From positions 1-33,271 of the forward strand of contig JAUIHE010000018.1 in assembly GCA_030432195.1 (NCBI GenBank): DNA of 33,271 nt. Reading direction: 5' to 3'. Source of the stretch: Alphaproteobacteria bacterium (lineage in GTDB: Bacteria; Pseudomonadota; Alphaproteobacteria; UBA7985; JAUIBT01). Of this stretch, positions 9,257-19,356 are shown piece after piece (within the stretch, counting starts at the first letter, position 1; each line of letters opens with the position of its first letter). Below the pieces are notes generated by a model. That model was not told where the DNA came from, made no database searches, and was given only the letters and a program-made list of their open reading frames with translations. A program made the position numbers and the translations under genes.

Positions 9257-12200
9257 TTATTGGAACAGCCCGTCGAGCAAGTTATCCACAGCTTGGCCCG
9301 CTGATTCTTCCAGCGACTGCTGAGCGTCTCGTAGGCGCTGGGCCTGCTCCAGCGCGCGCGCCTCAGCTTCAGCGCGCAGGCGATCGGCTTGGGCGGCCAG
9401 CTCGGCGGCGCGTTGAGCGGCAGCATCTTCGGCCTGTCGCCGCAGCGCCTCGGCTTGGGCGGCTTGGTCCTGAAGCAGTTGGTTTGCTTGCAAGCGCCGT
9501 TCAGAGACCAAGGCCTCCAGATCAAAATCGCTCGGCAGGATGTCTTGAGCCAAGTCGCGCGGGATCAGATCCAGCAGCGCTTCGGGGTTTTCGCGTGCCA
9601 GGGTCAGGAAGCCCGTCAGATCCATTTGAATTCGAAGATCATTCCAAGGGCCATAGATCTGAAGGGGTAAGGTGAGCTTTGAGATGCCCGGCGTGAGCCG
9701 TTCGGCTTGCACGTATTCGGGTGTCAATCTTGGTTCAATGCGATAGTTGAGCGTGCGTTTGCCTAGATCCACCTGGCCTTTGCCCGTCAAGGCAACCTTG
9801 TCGGATGTCAGCTGAAACCCTTGCGTGCTTAGAACGCCTTGTTCAATCAGCGCGCGCGCGCCCAAGTCGCCGAATTGGGTCACCCGCGTGCGCCCCAGGG
9901 CAGGGTCAAGCTGGCGCGATTTTAGGGTCGCGATGGTGGCGGGCACATCGAAGCCCAGCAGCGAGCCATCGCGCAGATTAAGATCAGCCACGCCCTTCAG
10001 ATTGGACATCAGCCGCGCTTGGTTAATGCCGAATGTGAGGACATCAATTTCCAGATCACCGCGGCCTGTCAGTTCCTCGCGCCCGGCAAGGGCCTGGAAC
10101 AGGGGCTTGATATCAACCTGGGAGACCTTGGCTTTGACCGCCAAAGAGGGTTCGGCTTCGCGGGCGTTCAGCACAAAGGTGCCGCTGCCGCTGCCTTGAT
10201 AGGCGCGTAGGCTAGGGATGTCAGCTTGCAAGCGGCCATCGCGCAAGCTCGCGGTCATCTCGGCCTGCTCCAAATCAAAGCCATAGAGGCTAAGGCCTTG
10301 TGAATTCAGTGCAAAATCACCGTTTAAGGCTTGCAGACCAGACCAGTCAATCGGTGCCGTGTCCCAGTCGCTTCCACCTGCGGCGGCCCCACGATTGGCG
10401 CCTTGCGCGGCGGCCAGGGGCTGGTGGTCTTGGGCGCTTAGGTAGGGATCAAGGGCCAGCTTTGGTGCGGCAAGATTGGCTTGGATGTAGGGCTTTGCTT
10501 GGCCCAGATCCAACAAGGCGGCCAGGCGCAACGCCAGGCCATCAAGATTAAGGGTCGCTTCTTCAAACCGGGTCTGGGTTTGGCTGTGTTGCAGTTGGCC
10601 TTGCAGCGAAAACGGGCCGTAGACCTCGGGCTTGCCGGGCAGCTCAACACCGTATTGCTTGGCGAGGGCACGCAGGGATCGGCCTTGCGCGGCAAGTCGG
10701 CCATCGGCGCTTACGGCGTCAGCGCTGTAGCGTGCTTGCCCATTGAAGCTCGCGCTGACGAGGCCGTTGGAGAGCGCAAGCTGGGTGTTGTCAAGTTGGC
10801 TAACGCCGCCTTGGTGCTGCACGGCGCTTTCAAAGGTGAGGCGCGTGGCCTCATCGAAGCCGGTCGAAACGCCTGGCGCAAAAAGGTTTGCCACCTGGTC
10901 AAATGCGGGAATATCGGCGCGGGTCTGGATTGCGAGCCCGAGCTGCTGGTCCAGGCTCTGCCCTTGCGCGCCGTCAATCCAAACGTCCCCGCCCATGGTG
11001 AGCGAGCCCAAGGAGGTTTGCGCCTCGACTTGCGTTTGTCGGCTCTCTAGCCGCTGATCTTGGGCCTCCAAGCGGCCCGAAGCGCGCAAGGAGCCGCTGA
11101 GTTGAGCCAGACCAGGCGAGCCAGTGAGCAAACCGGCGGGCACCAAGGCCAGAAGGGCTTGCAGATCATTGGCTTGTGCGGCGTAACTGCCCGAGGCGTA
11201 GCGCTGATCGCCGACGCTCTGCAAATCACCGTTGAACAGCAGTTCACCTAGGTTGGTGCGCGCCTCGACCTTTGCGCCAAGAAGAGAGAAATCGCCGCCC
11301 GATACGGCGACCTTGCCTTGCGCTTTGGCCGACCCGCTGACTTGGGGCAGGCCCGGCTGCATTCCGCGCGCCCAGTCCATGACGGGCGTTAAGTCGGGCA
11401 CATCTGCGTTGAGTTGGCCTTGCGTCGCGATGAGGGCTGCCCGCTTTGACACTTGGCCGTCATACTGCAACCGCCCCCAGTTCAACGCAGCATCGAGCAC
11501 TGCGCTGCTGAGGTCGAAGTCTTGCCCAACAAGCAGCAGATCGCCGCTGGCGCTCAGGCTGCCGTCCAGGGGCGGGCGCGGCGCCGACGGCGTGTCGGGA
11601 ACAAGGCGCATTAGGCTGCCCGCGTCCTTGACCTGCAAAGAAAAGCGACCGGCGGCATTGGGTGCTGCATTTTGGTAGCCCAAACGGCCACCGAAGTTCG
11701 CAGCAACGGCAGGCAAGTCAGCGGAAAAACTGGCGTTGGAGAAAGCAAAAGCGCCGTCCACGAAGATGAGGTCGCCTTTTGCCGCCAGCGGGCCGCGCAA
11801 TTGGCGGGCCTGGTCGATCTCTAGGCCTGCCATCTCCAGCAAATCGGGCAGGCGATCACTGGCGACCTCGACTTGCCCTTCAAAGCCCAGGTTGGGGGCG
11901 AGCTGGAGCCGTCCGTTAACTTTGCTGGTCAAGGCTTTGCCCGCGTTCAGCTCGGCGCCCAGGCTCAGAAGGCCGCCATTCAAAAACGCGCTTATGGGCG
12001 ACAGTTCCAGGTCATACGCCATTTCCAGCGACTGCCAGCCCAGCGCGCCGGTCAGGGTGAGGCGTTGCTCGCTACCCGATAAACTGCCTTTGAGGTTGGG
12101 CAAGGTCAGGGTCTGGCGGTAACCGCTGCGCTGATCCAAATAGGTGACGCGCCCCTTGTTGATCCGAAAATCACGGATATCCAGGCGGGTTAGCTGTTGT

Positions 12201-12721
12201 TCTAGGCCTGCGCCCGACGGGGAGCTGGCGAGCGGGTCGGAGGAAGGAACCGCCGCCGAGCCATCTTCGGCAGGGGGAATAGTGGGGACCGATTGGCCCG
12301 ATTGCGTTTGATCGACTGGCGCTGGGGTGAAGCTCCAGTTCGCGGTGCCGTCGCGGCCGATCTCCAGCAAGATGTTTGGTTCGTTAAGAACGATGGCGCC
12401 GACATCGATCTTGCCTTGCAACAAAGGAAAAAAGCTTGCCTGAAGGTTGAGGGCATCGATCCGGGCCATGAGGGGCTGAGAGCCGCCAGCCATGTTCTCA
12501 ATTTTGACATCCTGGATCGAGACCGCCAGTTGAGGCACAACGCGCAATCGAAGCGGGCCGTCAATGCTGACTTGGCGACCCAGCGCTTGGCTGAGCTTGG
12601 TGTTAATCTCAGGCTTAAAGTGGTCAACGGGAATGCGCGGGACGACCACAAACACAGCGGTTGCGGCAACGCTCAGCAGCGCGATGATAATCGCTATCCA
12701 GATGCTTAGTAGACGTGTCAT
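9257..12721 (-). CDS. AsmA family protein
   Basis: 1154 aa; N-terminal TM, ALGRQVSIDGPLRLRVVPQLAVSIQDVKIENMAGG, C-terminal GRGDLEIDVLTFGINQARLMSNLKGVADLNLRDGSLLGFDVPATIATLKS typical of AsmA C-terminal region; Ala/Gln-rich coiled tail. Confidence 0.93.
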   Translation of the reverse strand: MTRLLSIWIAIIIALLSVAATAVFVVVPRIPVDHFKPEINTKLSQALGRQVSIDGPLRLRVVPQLAVSIQDVKIENMAGGSQPLMARIDALNLQASFFPLLQGKIDVGAIVLNEPNILLEIGRDGTANWSFTPAPVDQTQSGQSVPTIPPAEDGSAAVPSSDPLASSPSGAGLEQQLTRLDIRDFRINKGRVTYLDQRSGYRQTLTLPNLKGSLSGSEQRLTLTGALGWQSLEMAYDLELSPISAFLNGGLLSLGAELNAGKALTSKVNGRLQLAPNLGFEGQVEVASDRLPDLLEMAGLEIDQARQLRGPLAAKGDLIFVDGAFAFSNASFSADLPAVAANFGGRLGYQNAAPNAAGRFSLQVKDAGSLMRLVPDTPSAPRPPLDGSLSASGDLLLVGQDFDLSSAVLDAALNWGRLQYDGQVSKRAALIATQGQLNADVPDLTPVMDWARGMQPGLPQVSGSAKAQGKVAVSGGDFSLLGAKVEARTNLGELLFNGDLQSVGDQRYASGSYAAQANDLQALLALVPAGLLTGSPGLAQLSGSLRASGRLEAQDQRLESRQTQVEAQTSLGSLTMGGDVWIDGAQGQSLDQQLGLAIQTRADIPAFDQVANLFAPGVSTGFDEATRLTFESAVQHQGGVSQLDNTQLALSNGLVSASFNGQARYSADAVSADGRLAAQGRSLRALAKQYGVELPGKPEVYGPFSLQGQLQHSQTQTRFEEATLNLDGLALRLAALLDLGQAKPYIQANLAAPKLALDPYLSAQDHQPLAAAQGANRGAAAGGSDWDTAPIDWSGLQALNGDFALNSQGLSLYGFDLEQAEMTASLRDGRLQADIPSLRAYQGSGSGTFVLNAREAEPSLAVKAKVSQVDIKPLFQALAGREELTGRGDLEIDVLTFGINQARLMSNLKGVADLNLRDGSLLGFDVPATIATLKSRQLDPALGRTRVTQFGDLGARALIEQGVLSTQGFQLTSDKVALTGKGQVDLGKRTLNYRIEPRLTPEYVQAERLTPGISKLTLPLQIYGPWNDLRIQMDLTGFLTLARENPEALLDLIPRDLAQDILPSDFDLEALVSERRLQANQLLQDQAAQAEALRRQAEDAAAQRAAELAAQADRLRAEAEARALEQAQRLRDAQQSLEESAGQAVDNLLDGLFQ

Positions 12722-13196
12722 CCACCGGTTCCTTTAAGGGCCCTGGGCTTAAGGTAGGCTCACAGACCTAGGTTTAAAACCGCAAGCAGAGCATAAACAC
12801 CTGGGGCCATTGCGCTAGTCTTGGCAGCAATTACGAAGAAATTAGGGCTCTTTGGTCCGATGATTGCGCAAAACAGCCCGCTTCTGGATTGCCAGGCTTG
12901 GCCCACAAGGCATGCAGCCTGAATGCGATTGGCTGAGCCGGGACACACGTTTGACGACTCCCCCCTTGGCGCGGCGCGATCGGACGCCTACATTGGGTTC
13001 CTTGTTATCCACCACGCGACGGAGCAAGGGCACGGGCCTGGATGCTAGGCTGTCCAAGGTGTTGCCAAGTTTGGGGCCTAGACTTGGGCTTTGGCGAAGG
13101 CGAAAATCCTGGCCAGCGCCTGCGTCAAGCCCTTGTTGTACGCCGTTGCATCTATTGATTTGGCTCTCTGTTTGAGGCTCGTAACTGTTGAGGCTT

Positions 13197-13643
13197 ATGG
13201 CGCAAAAGCAAAACCAAGATTTGGAGCGCAACGCGGCTTGCTTGCCCGTGGCAACTGGCCACTTGCGGCCCGCGATGGGCGATGACGACCCCAAAGGCCC
13301 GCAGCGCAACGACGATGAGGGCGACGGCGGGTCAGATGGCGGCGCAGGCGGCGGCAACGCCACACTGCTGGAGCCCAAAACGCGCGTTAAAAAGCCCAGC
13401 ATGTATCGCGTGCTGTTGTTGAACGATGACTATACGCCGATGGAATTTGTCGTGCGGGTCTTGATGTCGATCTTCAAGAAGTCGCAGGCTGAAGCTGAAA
13501 AAATAATGCTGCATGTCCACCAGCACGGCGCGGGACAGTGCGGCGTTTATACCTACGAAGTTGCGGAGTCTAAAGTTCATCGCGTTTTGGACTATGCCCG
13601 CAAAAACAACCACCCGCTGCAATGCACGATGGAGGCGGAGTAA
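13197..13643 (+). CDS. clpS: ATP-dependent Clp protease adaptor ClpS
   Basis: [82 protein letters not shown], directly upstream of clpA. N-terminal start uncertain (13197 or 13275). Confidence 0.96.
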   Translation: MAQKQNQDLERNAACLPVATGHLRPAMGDDDPKGPQRNDDEGDGGSDGGAGGGNATLLEPKTRVKKPSMYRVLLLNDDYTPMEFVVRVLMSIFKKSQAEAEKIMLHVHQHGAGQCGVYTYEVAESKVHRVLDYARKNNHPLQCTMEAE

Positions 13644-13697
13644 CCGCATCCGTTTTGGTCGCAGTTCGGCTCTACTCGCTCGCTTTCAGGAGTCCCT

Positions 13698-15995
13698 ATG
13701 CTTTCGAAAACCCTGGAAAATACCCTCAATCAGGCCGTAGCGGTTGCTGCTGATCTGCATCACGAATACGTGACGCTGGAGCACTTGCTGTTGGCGCTGG
13801 TTGAAGATGACGACGCCAAGGAGGTGTTGGAAGGCTGCGACGTCGATTTAGAAGCGTTGGCAGCGCAACTAGCGGACTTCTTGGACAACAAGATGGATGC
13901 AATCGTTGATCTCGATTCCAACGCTCCAGAGCCCAGCATCGCGTTCCAGCGCGTTTTGCAGCGCGCACTAATCCACGTTCAGTCCAGCGGCAAACAGCCC
14001 GCGACGGGCAGCAATGTGCTGGTTGCCATCTTCTCAGAAGAAGAATCGCATGCGGTTTATTTGCTGCATGCCATGGGCATGACCCGTTTGGATGCCACAA
14101 CCTTCCTGTCCCACGGCCGCCCGTCGCGCGGCACCCTAAGCCAGCGCGATGAAGACGATTGGGACGAAGAGGGCCAAGGTAAAGATGGCCCGAAGACCAA
14201 AGCCCTGGATGCCTATTGCGTGAACTTGAACGCTAAGGCGGCAGAAGGAAAGATCGATCCCTTGATTGGCCGTGACCTTGAAGTCGAGCGCGCCATTCAA
14301 GTTTTGTGTCGACGGACCAAGAACAATCCGCTGTTGGTAGGGGATCCTGGCGTGGGCAAGACCGCGATAGCCGAAGGCTTGGCGGCGAACATAATCGAAG
14401 GCAATGTGCCCGACGTTTTGACCAACGCCGAAATCTACGCCTTGGACATGGGCGCTCTGTTGGCGGGCACGCGCTATCGCGGCGACTTTGAAGAACGCCT
14501 GAAGATGGTGCTCAAAGACCTGGGCAAGTTGGAACATGCCATCTTGTTCATTGACGAAATCCACACCGTGATCGGCGCTGGAGCGACCAGCGGCGGGGCA
14601 ATGGATGCCGCCAATTTGCTAAAGCCGGTGCTGGCCAGCGGTGAACTGCGCTGTATGGGCTCGACCACCTATAAGGAATACCGTTCGTACTTCGAAAAGG
14701 ATCGCGCCTTGGTGCGCCGCTTCCAAAAGATCGACATCAACGAGCCTGATATTGAGGACGCGGTGCGGATTTTGGACGGTCTGAAGACCAAGTATGAGGC
14801 CCACCACAACGTTGAGTTTTCACCCGAAGCCCTGCGCTCGGCGGTGGAGCTGTCCGCGCGCTACATCGGGGATCGAAAGCTACCCGACAAAGCAATTGAC
14901 GTTATTGACGAAGCGGGGGCGGCGACCCGTTTGGTGCCCGAGGACCAGCGGCAGAGCAAGATCGAAAAAGAGCAGATCGAAGCCATTGTTGCGAAAATTG
15001 CGCGCATTCCGCCCAAGTCGGTCTCGATCGACGACAAGCGGGTTCTCAAGAACCTGGTTACCGACTTGAAGCGCCTGGTGTTTGGTCAAGACAAGGCCGT
15101 TGAGATTCTGGCCAACGCGATCAAGATGTCTCGGGCCGGGCTACGTGACGGGGAAAAGCCCATCGGCTCCTTCCTTTTCTCAGGCCCCACCGGGGTTGGC
15201 AAGACGGAGGTCGCGCGCCAGCTAGCGGCGACCTTGGGCGTCGAGCTGCTGCGCTTTGACATGTCGGAGTACATGGAGCGGCACACCGTCAGCCGTTTGA
15301 TTGGTGCGCCTCCGGGCTATGTCGGTTTTGACCAGGGCGGCTTGCTGACCGACGCAGTGGACAAGCAACCACACGCGGTCTTGTTGCTGGATGAGATCGA
15401 AAAGGCTCACCCGGACCTCTTCAACATCTTGCTGCAGGTCATGGATCACGGCACCTTGACGGATCACAGCGGCAAGCAGGTCGATTTCCGCAACGTCATT
15501 CTTATCATGACGACGAATGCCGGTGCGAGTGAGCTGGCCAAGCCCGCCCTGGGCTTTGCTCAAGAACAGCGCGTTGGTGAGGATACCGAGGCGATCAACA
15601 AGATGTTCACGCCAGAATTCCGCAACCGTCTGGATGCGATTGTGCCCTTCAGCTCGTTGCCGCCCGAGGTGGTATCGTTGGTGGTGGACAAGTTCATCTT
15701 GCAGCTTGAAATGCAGTTGGCCGATCGTGGCGTGGATATCGAGCTCAGCCAAAGCGCGCGCGCTCACTTGGCAGTCAAAGGCTATGACCCACAGATGGGG
15801 GCCCGGCCTCTGGCGCGCGTCATTCAGGATGAGATCAAAAAGCCGCTGGCTGAAGAGCTGCTGTTCGGCAAACTGGTCGGCGGTGGCAAGGTGGTGATCG
15901 ACTTCGAGCAAGGCGAGATCAAGTTTCGCTTTCCCGTGCTAGAAATTGAGGACGGCACGCCGCCGTCGCCGCCGCAGCTCGAGTCTACTTCCTAA
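13698..15995 (+). CDS. clpA: ATP-dependent Clp protease ATP-binding subunit ClpA
   Basis: Two AAA+ modules ([30 protein letters not shown]), Clp N-domain, C-terminal D2-small domain; adjacent to clpS. Confidence 0.98.
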   Translation: MLSKTLENTLNQAVAVAADLHHEYVTLEHLLLALVEDDDAKEVLEGCDVDLEALAAQLADFLDNKMDAIVDLDSNAPEPSIAFQRVLQRALIHVQSSGKQPATGSNVLVAIFSEEESHAVYLLHAMGMTRLDATTFLSHGRPSRGTLSQRDEDDWDEEGQGKDGPKTKALDAYCVNLNAKAAEGKIDPLIGRDLEVERAIQVLCRRTKNNPLLVGDPGVGKTAIAEGLAANIIEGNVPDVLTNAEIYALDMGALLAGTRYRGDFEERLKMVLKDLGKLEHAILFIDEIHTVIGAGATSGGAMDAANLLKPVLASGELRCMGSTTYKEYRSYFEKDRALVRRFQKIDINEPDIEDAVRILDGLKTKYEAHHNVEFSPEALRSAVELSARYIGDRKLPDKAIDVIDEAGAATRLVPEDQRQSKIEKEQIEAIVAKIARIPPKSVSIDDKRVLKNLVTDLKRLVFGQDKAVEILANAIKMSRAGLRDGEKPIGSFLFSGPTGVGKTEVARQLAATLGVELLRFDMSEYMERHTVSRLIGAPPGYVGFDQGGLLTDAVDKQPHAVLLLDEIEKAHPDLFNILLQVMDHGTLTDHSGKQVDFRNVILIMTTNAGASELAKPALGFAQEQRVGEDTEAINKMFTPEFRNRLDAIVPFSSLPPEVVSLVVDKFILQLEMQLADRGVDIELSQSARAHLAVKGYDPQMGARPLARVIQDEIKKPLAEELLFGKLVGGGKVVIDFEQGEIKFRFPVLEIEDGTPPSPPQLESTS

Positions 15996-16074
15996 AGCAA
16001 AGTCCGAGCAATCACCCGTGAGTGTGCCAAAGACAAGCCAAGTGCATTTGCGGTAATATCAAATATATAGAGCG

Positions 16075-16097
16075 CGTTGAATGAAAATAATTCAACG
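16075..16097. repeat. perfect 8-bp inverted repeat CGTTGAAT-gaaaata-ATTCAACG
   Basis: Direct reading; intergenic between clpA and the DUF1127 genes; no T-run so not an obvious terminator. Confidence 0.8.
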
Positions 16098-16150
16098 AAA
16101 CGCGGTCTAGCGGTAAATTGATTGTGCTTTAGTACGTGAACGCCAAACGA

Positions 16151-16189
16151 AAAAAGCCCCGACGATCGCAAGATCGTTGGGGCTCTTTT
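16151..16189 (-). terminator. Rho-independent terminator for the minus-strand DUF1127 gene
   Basis: Minus strand reads AGCCCCAACGATC-ttgc-GATCGTCGGGGCTTTTTT; near-perfect hairpin (one G-T wobble) plus T-run; also plausible in the + direction (GGGGCTCTTTTA). Confidence 0.88.
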
Positions 16190-16261
16190 ATGCGTTGGCG
16201 GCTTGTGTTGGCTCTATTGAGCCGAATTTGGCCAACGCGCGCCTTCAAGCGATGCTTCGAA

Positions 16262-16408
16262 TTAGAAGCTGTTGTTGATGATGCGTGCAAAGTCGGCGCG
16301 GGTAATGCCGATATCGTTCAGCTCGCGCTCGTTCAGAGCTTCCAGCTCTTTGCGGAGAGCGTTGCGCTGTGCGTTCTTTTCGATCATGCGGAAGAGGGGA
16401 TTAGTCAT
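16262..16408 (-). CDS. DUF1127-type small protein (48 aa)
   Basis: Manual translation: MTNPLFRMIEKNAQRNALRKELEALNERELNDIGITRADFARIINNSF; LxxLxxRELxDIGITRxDF is the DUF1127 signature. Absent from the ORF track because of its length. Confidence 0.9.
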   Translation of the reverse strand: MTNPLFRMIEKNAQRNALRKELEALNERELNDIGITRADFARIINNSF

Positions 16409-16543
16409 AGCTTTGTGTCTTTACTTACAGGTATTAGCGGGCGACGGGCCTGCTAGCCGGACAGGCGCTGTCATGGGCGCCTGCGGCCAACACGGGGATA
16501 AGGGGCCTATTCGGCGCGCCCCGGTCGGCCTTGGGGGAGAAAT

Positions 16544-16690
16544 TTAGGCTTTGCTGCGAACCGACTGGGTAACGTCGCTGCGTGTCAAGCCGCGGTTCAT
16601 CAGGTCGCGATCACTCCAGTTGGCCAGGTTCGCTGGCAGAGTGTTGCGGCGAGTTGCAATATCAAGAATGCTGGTCAAAGGAGAGAACAT
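16544..16690 (-). CDS. DUF1127-like small protein (48 aa)
   Basis: Manual translation: MFSPLTSILDIATRRNTLPANLANWSDRDLMNRGLTRSDVTQSVRSKA; LANWSDRDLMNRGLTRSDV matches the DUF1127 core pattern. Upstream of, and codirectional with, the other 48-aa ORF. Confidence 0.82.
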   Translation of the reverse strand: MFSPLTSILDIATRRNTLPANLANWSDRDLMNRGLTRSDVTQSVRSKA

Positions 16691-16949
16691 GGTCGGTGCC
16701 TTAGATCAAAGAGGGCTGAGGCGGTCAACCGCGACCGCAGGTGTTATTTGCGCTCACCAATGCGGTTTCACAAGCGAAGGCATTGCAGTTCTGGCATGCG
16801 GTTTTTGCAGCGCAGTTTGCGACGTTGGTGAAGGCGCAAACAGGCTAGAACCTTGCGGTGGGTTGCTGGATCGGCGGCGGCATGTCCCCTTTCATAAATT
16901 ATGATAAAACAATAAACTAGCGCTGGAATTTGGACCAAAGGACCACAGT

Positions 16950-17702
16950 ATGCAGCTCAACTCGCCTTCGTTGTGGAAAGCGCAATTGCCGGTCAAATCG
17001 CCTGTCTCGCATAAATACAGCCACGGACATGCGTTGATCTATGCCGCGCCTGCCTTGACCGGCGCAACGCGCCTAGCGGCCGAGGCATGCGCGCGTGTCG
17101 GGGCCGGTTTGGTAACCGTACTGGCACCGGCTGCGGTGGTTGCCACCTATCGCGCCACCTTGCCCGCGCACATCATTGCGCGCGACGATCTGGAGTGGCA
17201 GGACAAACGCGTCAGCGCAAAACTGTACGGGTCAGGGGGGCTTGCCTGTCAGCCCGATTTTTCTAGTGCATTGCCAGTTATCTTGGACGCCGACGCTCTG
17301 GCGGTGCTGCCGGACCGTTTGGCGCCGAATTTTGTGCTGACACCGCACGCCGGTGAGTTCGCGCGGGCCTTTCCGGATGTCCAGGGAAGCCGCGAAGAAC
17401 AAGTGCGCCTGGCGGCATGCCGTTGTCAGGCGGTGGTCGTCCTGAAAGGCGCTCAGACCCTTATCGCCGCGCCGGATGGCCGCCTCATCATCAATCAGCA
17501 CGCGGCTGCCAGCTTGGCGACCGCGGGTTCGGGGGATGTCTTGGCAGGTATGATTACGGGCCTAATGGCACAAGGCATGCCCAGCGTCGAGGCCGCCGCC
17601 GCAGCGGTGTGGATGCACGGCGATTGCGCGCTACGTTTTGGGCGCGGCTTGGTGGCCAGCGACCTGCCTGGGCTCATCCCGGCGGTGCTGAACGACCTGT
17701 AG
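16950..17702 (+). CDS. nnrD: ADP-dependent NAD(P)H-hydrate dehydratase (YjeF C-terminal/NnrD-like)
   Basis: KYSHGHALIYAAPALTGATRLAAEACARVGAGLVTV, VILDADAL, FVLTPHAGEFARAF, VVVLKGAQTLIAAPDGRLIIN, LATAGSGDVLAGMITGLMAQG. Confidence 0.9.
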   Translation: MQLNSPSLWKAQLPVKSPVSHKYSHGHALIYAAPALTGATRLAAEACARVGAGLVTVLAPAAVVATYRATLPAHIIARDDLEWQDKRVSAKLYGSGGLACQPDFSSALPVILDADALAVLPDRLAPNFVLTPHAGEFARAFPDVQGSREEQVRLAACRCQAVVVLKGAQTLIAAPDGRLIINQHAAASLATAGSGDVLAGMITGLMAQGMPSVEAAAAAVWMHGDCALRFGRGLVASDLPGLIPAVLNDL

Positions 17703-17710
17703 CGGCAACC

Positions 17711-19177
17711 CTATTCGGCTGGCTGAAACAGCTGGGCGTAGTGCTGCTTGAGCGTTTCCAAGAAGAGCGCAAGATCTTGTTGATAGTCTTCGCTCATGCG
17801 CGCTGCGTGGGGGCGCAGCAGGCGCGTGTAGGCTTCGAGCCCTTCGCGGGCAAGCAGCAGGGCTGGTTCCATTGATTCAAATTCCGCACAAAGTTCTTCG
17901 CGCGGTTTGGCCAGGCTCTTTAGGCGTTCCTTGGCTAGCAATTTTAGGCCTTCTTGCGCCATGGGATCGCTGTCACTGGCTTCTGCCCGACGCAGGCCAT
18001 AGGCCACCGTCAGCCATTTGCGCAGCTTGTCAGAGATTTTGTCGAGCGAAGCAATGGCCTGGTCGTAGGGCACCGCGTCGCGGCCATCCATGCGGTCGGC
18101 CGGGTTGGCGTTGTTCTTGGAGGCAAAACGGAGATCATTGGAAATTCCTGCCTGGATCGGGTGGAAGCAGGTCATTTTAAGCCAGCTCGACCAGAGAACC
18201 GGCAAGCTGCCTTGGCAGGCGAGCAGGGATTCGATGTAGTCCAGGTCCGCCTTGTTGAACAGCTTGATATCGGCGTGTCCAACACGGTCTTGGAAGCGCT
18301 CAAGCTGGCTCTCTTCAGCACTGGTCTCCAGGATCTGGCTGGACTGGGCATAGCCCATGGTGGACTGCAGCTCGGCGTTTGCCGCGCTGGCGGCCTCGAC
18401 AACATGGTCTTCGCGGGCCTCGGCGCCGCTGAGGCCGTCCAACAGCCGGGCTTGCCGCCGGGTCTCAATGGACTGCACACAGGCCCAGAAGCAGGATTTA
18501 TAAGTGGTCAATCGCGTATTACTGGGATGTTGCCACAGCTCAAGGACCGGATCGAAGCCCTGGTGGGCGCTGAAATCGGCTGGCAGGCAGGCATCGACAA
18601 GCTTGAGCGTCTCAGCAGCGGCACCCTCTTTGAAGTGGGCCGCGCGATAGCGGTACCAAAGCTTCGACAAATCGCGCACAAGCCCATTAAAGCCGCTGGC
18701 ATCTCTGCGATCTAAGGTATTGACTTTGCCCAATAAATCAAGAATTTCGGGTGTGTGCTGGTAGGAATCGCATCCCAAAATGAATTGCGCAATCTTGGCG
18801 ATCTGCTGGACCTTGTAGCGCGTCAAGCGCAAGCGCTGAGCGCCGACATCCAGCATCAAACCGCCGTCCTTGTCGTGCTGGCAAGCGGGCGTGTCGTAGG
18901 AGGCTAGGTCTTTCAGGGCGTGCCATATGTCGCGACCGTCGCGCAAAATCGCCATGGCGCCATCGCTGGCGAGCGGGGCATCCGGCGCGGAGCACAGCGC
19001 CCATTGCACGCGAAGCCATGCCCATATGGGTTTATCTTTATTGTTGGACCAGCCCGCCATCAAGGCGCGCGCTACGTCTCGGCGAAATTGCCGCGAGTAG
19101 TCGGCATCTTGAAACAAGGCTTGAAATTCGGATCGCGCTGTATCCGACCAAAGCGTCATCAGACTGCCTTGCACCAT
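17711..19177 (-). CDS. hypothetical protein, predicted cytoplasmic, mainly helical
   Basis: ORF 17711..19324; start at 19177 (or 19159) preferred because the ORF 5' extension overlaps a strong terminator hairpin of the upstream gene. No recognised domain. Confidence 0.7.
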   Translation of the reverse strand: MVQGSLMTLWSDTARSEFQALFQDADYSRQFRRDVARALMAGWSNNKDKPIWAWLRVQWALCSAPDAPLASDGAMAILRDGRDIWHALKDLASYDTPACQHDKDGGLMLDVGAQRLRLTRYKVQQIAKIAQFILGCDSYQHTPEILDLLGKVNTLDRRDASGFNGLVRDLSKLWYRYRAAHFKEGAAAETLKLVDACLPADFSAHQGFDPVLELWQHPSNTRLTTYKSCFWACVQSIETRRQARLLDGLSGAEAREDHVVEAASAANAELQSTMGYAQSSQILETSAEESQLERFQDRVGHADIKLFNKADLDYIESLLACQGSLPVLWSSWLKMTCFHPIQAGISNDLRFASKNNANPADRMDGRDAVPYDQAIASLDKISDKLRKWLTVAYGLRRAEASDSDPMAQEGLKLLAKERLKSLAKPREELCAEFESMEPALLLAREGLEAYTRLLRPHAARMSEDYQQDLALFLETLKQHYAQLFQPAE

Positions 19178-19282
19178 TCTCGCCTTCCCTATTGGGTTAT
19201 GTTTTTTGTTACTAAACTCGCTTGGGGGTTCAATAACAACCAGAAAGCGGACAAAAATAAGACGATTGGTCAAAATTTGGGC

Positions 19283-19317
19283 AAAAAAGAAGGCCGTGCC
19301 AGCGACACGACCTTCTT
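19283..19317 (-). terminator. Rho-independent terminator downstream of the 354-aa gene
   Basis: Minus strand AAGAAGGTCGTG-tcgctgg-CACGGCCTTCTTTTTT; 12-bp stem with one G-T wobble, then T-run. Confidence 0.88.
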
Positions 19318-19356
19318 GATGCAAGTTAGAACGTCTAGTTATCCAAGATGTTCTGA

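Noticed and set aside
12842-13402. 186-aa minus-strand ORF across the AsmA-clpS gap
   Set aside because: Overlaps clpS antisense, biased composition, no family signal.
15222-15911. 229-aa minus-strand ORF
   Set aside because: Antisense shadow of clpA.
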